Source: CADEFF01 sp964569315 (GTDB taxonomy: Bacteria; Pseudomonadota; Alphaproteobacteria; Dongiales; Dongiaceae). From it: DNA of 18,029 bases. Position 1 is the stretch's first letter; each line of letters begins with the position of its first letter. The DNA lies in NCBI GenBank assembly GCA_964569315.1, contig CAZMUZ010000078.1, positions 1 to 18,029 of the forward strand, given 5' to 3'. Below are positions 15,380 to 18,029 of this stretch, piece after piece. Made by a program: the position numbers and the translations under genes. The notes beneath the pieces were generated by a model. That model did not search any database. It was not told the DNA's origin and was given only the letters and a program-made list of their open reading frames with translations.

Positions 15380-16462
15380 CTAGAGGGCGGCAAAGCGCAC
15401 CGCATAGATCGGCGGCAGGTGCCCCTCCACCATGTCCCAGCTCTCGCCGTGATCGCCGGAAAACCAGAGATGGCCGCTGGTCGAGCCCATGGCGAGCCAT
15501 TCGCCCTCTTCGTCGATGGCGAGGCCGTGGCGATAGACGAGGTCGTAGGCGTTCTTCTGGGGCAGGCCGCGTTTCATCGTGCGAAAGCTTTTCCCGCCGT
15601 CGGTCGTGCGCGCAACCACCATCGCGCCATCGACGGGGATGCGCCGCTCGTCCTTGATGGCGGGTACGAACCAGGCGCGGTCGGGGTCCTTGGGATCGAC
15701 GGCAACGGCAAACCCGAAGACCGAGGGCTTCACCGTCTTCACGTTGCGCCAGCGCCGTCCGCGATCGGTCGAGCGGAAGACACCATTGTGATGCTGCACC
15801 CAGAAGGCGTCGGGATCGGCCGCGCATTGCACCAGCCGGTGCGGATCCTGAGAGGCGGGATCCTCGCGCAGCTCGGGCGGCATGTAGGTCGCGATCATGC
15901 CCTGGGTGCGCGGCGCCCAGCTCGCACCGCCATCCTCGCTCACCCAGACGCCGCCCAGGGAAATTGCGACGGCCATGCGTTTCGGATCGTCGGGATGGAT
16001 GCAGATCGAGTGAATGCCGGGCGCGTCATTGCCGCCGCCGAACCATTTCTCCCGGCCGGGCACGGTCCAGAGCGATTCCACGAGCGACCAGCTCTCGCCG
16101 GAATCGTCCGAGCGAAACAGGCCGCCCCCGATGGTGCCGGCCCAGAGGCGCCCCGGCTCCGCCGCGCCGCCTGGCTCGAGCGCCCAGATCTGCAGCACGC
16201 TCGGCGCATCCTTCGCATCGGATTTCGGAAAGGCCGGCGCCGGCAGCTCGCGCCATTTGCGGCCCTGGTCGGTGGAAACCTGCAGCTTCGGCCCGAAATG
16301 ACCGAGATTGAGGGCGGCATAGAGACGCCCGTCGCGCGGATCGTGCATGGCGATGCTGAGGGGATCGCCGAGGAAGGCGCTGCCGCCGACCTTCCACCGC
16401 TTGCCGGAACGCCGCAGGGTGAAGAGCCCCTTTCGGGTCGAAATCAGAACCGCGTCGCCCAT
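15380..16462 (-). CDS. Asp-box (BNR/sialidase-like beta-propeller) protein
   Basis: 360 residues with six Asp-box motifs (S/T-x-D-x-G-x-x-W/F): STDQGRKW (63-70), SDDSGESW (118-125), SEDGGASW (175-182), STDRGRRW (231-238), TTDGGKSF (286-293) and SGDHGESW (335-342). Their regular spacing of about 50-57 residues predicts a six- or seven-bladed beta-propeller. It is often labelled exo-alpha-sialidase or WD40/YVTN/BNR-like, but I see no convincing sialidase arginine triad, and an RIP at 274-276 is at the wrong end of the protein. The N-terminus MGDAVLISTRKGLF has no signal peptide, so it is probably cytoplasmic, unlike sialidases. The start lies two bases after the MoaD-like gene stop, strongly suggesting joint expression. 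Function unknown. Confidence 0.88.
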   Translation of the reverse strand: MGDAVLISTRKGLFTLRRSGKRWKVGGSAFLGDPLSIAMHDPRDGRLYAALNLGHFGPKLQVSTDQGRKWRELPAPAFPKSDAKDAPSVLQIWALEPGGAAEPGRLWAGTIGGGLFRSDDSGESWSLVESLWTVPGREKWFGGGNDAPGIHSICIHPDDPKRMAVAISLGGVWVSEDGGASWAPRTQGMIATYMPPELREDPASQDPHRLVQCAADPDAFWVQHHNGVFRSTDRGRRWRNVKTVKPSVFGFAVAVDPKDPDRAWFVPAIKDERRIPVDGAMVVARTTDGGKSFRTMKRGLPQKNAYDLVYRHGLAIDEEGEWLAMGSTSGHLWFSGDHGESWDMVEGHLPPIYAVRFAAL

Positions 16463-16464
16463 CG

Positions 16465-16722
16465 CTAGCCTCCGGACAATGCCTGCATCACATAGAGCTC
16501 GTCGCCTGCGGCGAGCGGCTCGCCGAGGTCGACCTTTTCGCCGTTCCTGAAGAGCGCGACATGCTTTCGCAGCCGGCCCTGGTCGTCGAGGATGTAGCCG
16601 CGGAGCCGCGCGTTGCTCGTGAAGACCTGATCGAGCGCCGCATCGACCGTGGTCGCTGCCACGGTCGCTTCCGGCGTCGCCAGATGGCGACGCAGGTTTG
16701 GCGTGAAGACCACGCGGATCAT
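16465..16722 (-). CDS. MoaD/ThiS-like ubiquitin-fold protein ending in Gly-Gly
   Basis: 85 residues. The pattern fits the beta-grasp sulfur-carrier family. It opens MIRVVFTPNLRRHL, has a middle segment LRKHVALFRNGEKV, and ends DELYVMQALSGG, with the C-terminal Gly-Gly that E1-like enzymes adenylate in MoaD, ThiS and bacterial Ubl proteins. No moaE, thiG, or E1-type moeB/thiF gene is nearby, so a role in molybdopterin or thiazole synthesis is not supported by context. It lies two bases before the Asp-box protein gene. A function as sulfur carrier or protein modifier is inferred from the fold and tail only. Upstream, 74 bases separate it from the sulfhydrylase gene; I see no clear promoter or terminator there. 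Confidence 0.85.
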   Translation of the reverse strand: MIRVVFTPNLRRHLATPEATVAATTVDAALDQVFTSNARLRGYILDDQGRLRKHVALFRNGEKVDLGEPLAAGDELYVMQALSGG

Positions 16723-16796
16723 GGCGCGGGATGATAGGCGGAGGCGCCCGGCCGCTCAACCGGCTTGCCCCCGCCCGGGAGTGGGAAGCTTGTGGC

Positions 16797-18029
16797 CTAC
16801 TCGGCGGCGCGCTTGGCGCCCGTCGCCGTGCCCAACGCCTGTTCGAGATCGGCCAGGATGTCGTCCGGGTGCTCGATGCCGACGGCAAGCCGCACATAGC
16901 TCGGATTGACGCCGGTCGCGAGCTGCTCCTCGGGCGAGAGCTGCGAGTGGGTGGTCGAGGCCGGATGGATCGCGAGGCTGCGCGTATCGCCGATATTGGC
17001 GACATGGTAGAAGAGCTGCAGCGCGTCGATGAATTTCCGTCCCGCTTCCGCGCCACCCTTGAGCTCGAAGCCGATCATCGCGCCATAGCCACCTTTCAGA
17101 TAGGCGTCGGCGCGACGCTTCGTCTCGCCGGTCTGCACGCCGGGGAAGTAGATCTTGGTGATGGCCGGATGCTTCTTCAGATAATCGACCACCGCGATCG
17201 CGTTCTGGCAGTGTTGCCGCATGCGCAGCGGCAGGGTTTCGAGCCCCTGGATGAACTGGAAGGCGTTGAAGGGACTCATGGCCGAGCCGAGGTCGCGCAA
17301 CAGCGTGACCCGCGCCTTGATGATGTAGGCGATCGGCCCCAGCGGCTTTACCGCCTCGGTCCAGACAGCGCCGTGATAGCTCGGGTCCGGCGTGTTGAGG
17401 GACGGGAAGCGTTCGGCGTGCTTCTCCCAGTCGAAATTGCCGCCGTCGATCAGCACGCCGCCGATCGAGGTGCCGTGCCCGCCGATATATTTGGTCGTCG
17501 AGTAGACGATGACGGCGGCGCCGTGGTCGAAGGGCTTGCAGATCACCGGCGAGGCCGTGTTGTCCATGACCAGCGGCACGCCCAGGGACCGGCCGATATC
17601 GGCGACCTCCTTGATCGGGAAGACGGCGAGCTTCGGGTTCGGCAGGGTCTCGGCGTAATAGGCGCGCGTCTTGGAATCGGTCGCGCGGCGGAAATTTTCC
17701 GGATCCGCCGGATCGACGAACCGCACCTCGATGCCCTGGTCCTTGAACGTGTTGTTGAACAGGTTCCAGGTGCCGCCATAGAGGTCGGTCGAGCTCACCA
17801 CATTGTCACCGACGCGCGCGATGTTCTGCAGCGCGAAGGCCGAGGCCGCCTGGCCGGAGGAGAGCGCCAGGGCTGCCACGCCGCCTTCGAGCGCCGCCAT
17901 GCGTTCCTCGAGCACCGCCGTCGTCGGGTTCATGATCCGGGTATAGATGTTCCCGAATTCCTTCAGCCCGAACAGGTTCGCGGCATGCTCGGTGCTGTTG
18001 AACTGATAAGAGGTCGTCTGATAGATCGG
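16797..18029 (-). CDS. metY: O-acetylhomoserine sulfhydrylase (aminocarboxypropyltransferase), N-terminus cut
   Basis: 410 residues are visible and the frame is open to the right edge, beginning PIYQTTSYQF. Family members have about 430 residues, so a few tens are missing. The segment FGLKEFGNIYTRIMNPTT is characteristic of the MetY branch of the Cys/Met PLP family. K180 of the visible protein (codon 17490-17492, in YSTTKYIGGHG) is the PLP lysine, and VMDNTASP holds the pyridine-binding Asp. The enzyme forms homocysteine (or methionine) from O-acetylhomoserine and sulfide (or methanethiol) in the cytoplasm. It stops with TAG 74 bases before the MoaD-like gene. The homocysteine it makes is the substrate for the CBS/gamma-lyase pair at the other end of the window. 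Confidence 0.94.
   Translation of the reverse strand, partial: PIYQTTSYQFNSTEHAANLFGLKEFGNIYTRIMNPTTAVLEERMAALEGGVAALALSSGQAASAFALQNIARVGDNVVSSTDLYGGTWNLFNNTFKDQGIEVRFVDPADPENFRRATDSKTRAYYAETLPNPKLAVFPIKEVADIGRSLGVPLVMDNTASPVICKPFDHGAAVIVYSTTKYIGGHGTSIGGVLIDGGNFDWEKHAERFPSLNTPDPSYHGAVWTEAVKPLGPIAYIIKARVTLLRDLGSAMSPFNAFQFIQGLETLPLRMRQHCQNAIAVVDYLKKHPAITKIYFPGVQTGETKRRADAYLKGGYGAMIGFELKGGAEAGRKFIDALQLFYHVANIGDTRSLAIHPASTTHSQLSPEEQLATGVNPSYVRLAVGIEHPDDILADLEQALGTATGAKRAAE

Noticed and set aside
15629..15640. An RIP sequence in the Asp-box protein, as in sialidase active sites.
   Set aside because: The sialidase RIP motif lies near the N-terminus before the first Asp box; here it is at residues 274-276 in a charged loop, so it is most likely coincidence.
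16723..16796. A terminator between the sulfhydrylase and the MoaD-like gene.
   Set aside because: Only short GC stems (GCCG/CGGC) without a T-run are present; I cannot tell whether transcription stops here.
1..18029. Mobile elements, CRISPR arrays, tRNA/rRNA genes or phage genes.
   Set aside because: No transposase or integrase frames, direct repeat arrays or tRNA-like cloverleaf sequences were seen by eye; gene content looks like stable chromosome.

Overview
The window is dense, GC-rich bacterial DNA of housekeeping type. It has 15 protein genes (13 complete, one cut by each edge), short intergenic gaps, and no insertion sequence, phage gene, CRISPR array, tRNA or rRNA that I can see. The gene content suggests a flagellated alphaproteobacterium, perhaps Rhodospirillales-like: a MotB N-terminus with a His/Gly-rich patch, a Mg-type HemB, a eukaryote-type ornithine decarboxylase and generally weak Shine-Dalgarno sequences. 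The assignment is by resemblance, not by a search.

Region 1 (1-8511, all minus strand). Reading with transcription: a CaiB/BaiF CoA-transferase, a membrane-anchored penicillin-acylase-family Ntn hydrolase, a threonine ammonia-lyase with an ACT domain (its ATG overlaps the acylase stop as ATGA), a cystathionine beta-synthase with a C-terminal CBS pair, a cystathionine gamma-lyase/synthase whose Shine-Dalgarno overlaps the CBS stop, then motA and the first 27 codons of motB. CBS plus gamma-lyase is a classic reverse transsulfuration pair (homocysteine to cysteine). Motility genes follow it after 83 bases.

Region 2 (8512-9839). A 152-base divergent promoter region feeds the CoA-transferase leftward and an ornithine/diamino-acid decarboxylase rightward. 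Promoter-like hexamers can be read on both strands.

Region 3 (9820-13838). Two tandem, paralogous EamA/DMT permeases lie on the minus strand. The last one overlaps the decarboxylase 3' end by 20 bases tail to tail. Divergent from them are two alpha/beta hydrolases on the plus strand: a small one with an intact Ser-Asp-His triad, then a YheT-type one. The 172-base gap upstream holds a 30-base interrupted palindrome, a promoter-like sequence and a 12-codon mini-ORF with a strong Shine-Dalgarno whose TGA overlaps the hydrolase ATG. A terminator-like hairpin lies between the two hydrolases and bears on where the second one starts.

Region 4 (13843-18029, all minus strand). Reading with transcription: O-acetylhomoserine sulfhydrylase (cut by the right edge), a MoaD/ThiS-like ubiquitin-fold protein ending in Gly-Gly, a cytoplasmic protein with six Asp-box (BNR) repeats, hemB, and an OsmC-family protein joined to hemB by TGATG.

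Five of the genes are PLP enzymes of amino-acid metabolism, three of them in homocysteine/cysteine/methionine chemistry. I do not see a clearly new system. The least explained parts are the Gly-Gly ubiquitin-like/Asp-box protein pair, the mini-ORF coupled to the first hydrolase, and the tight joining of a cell-surface acylase to threonine ammonia-lyase.
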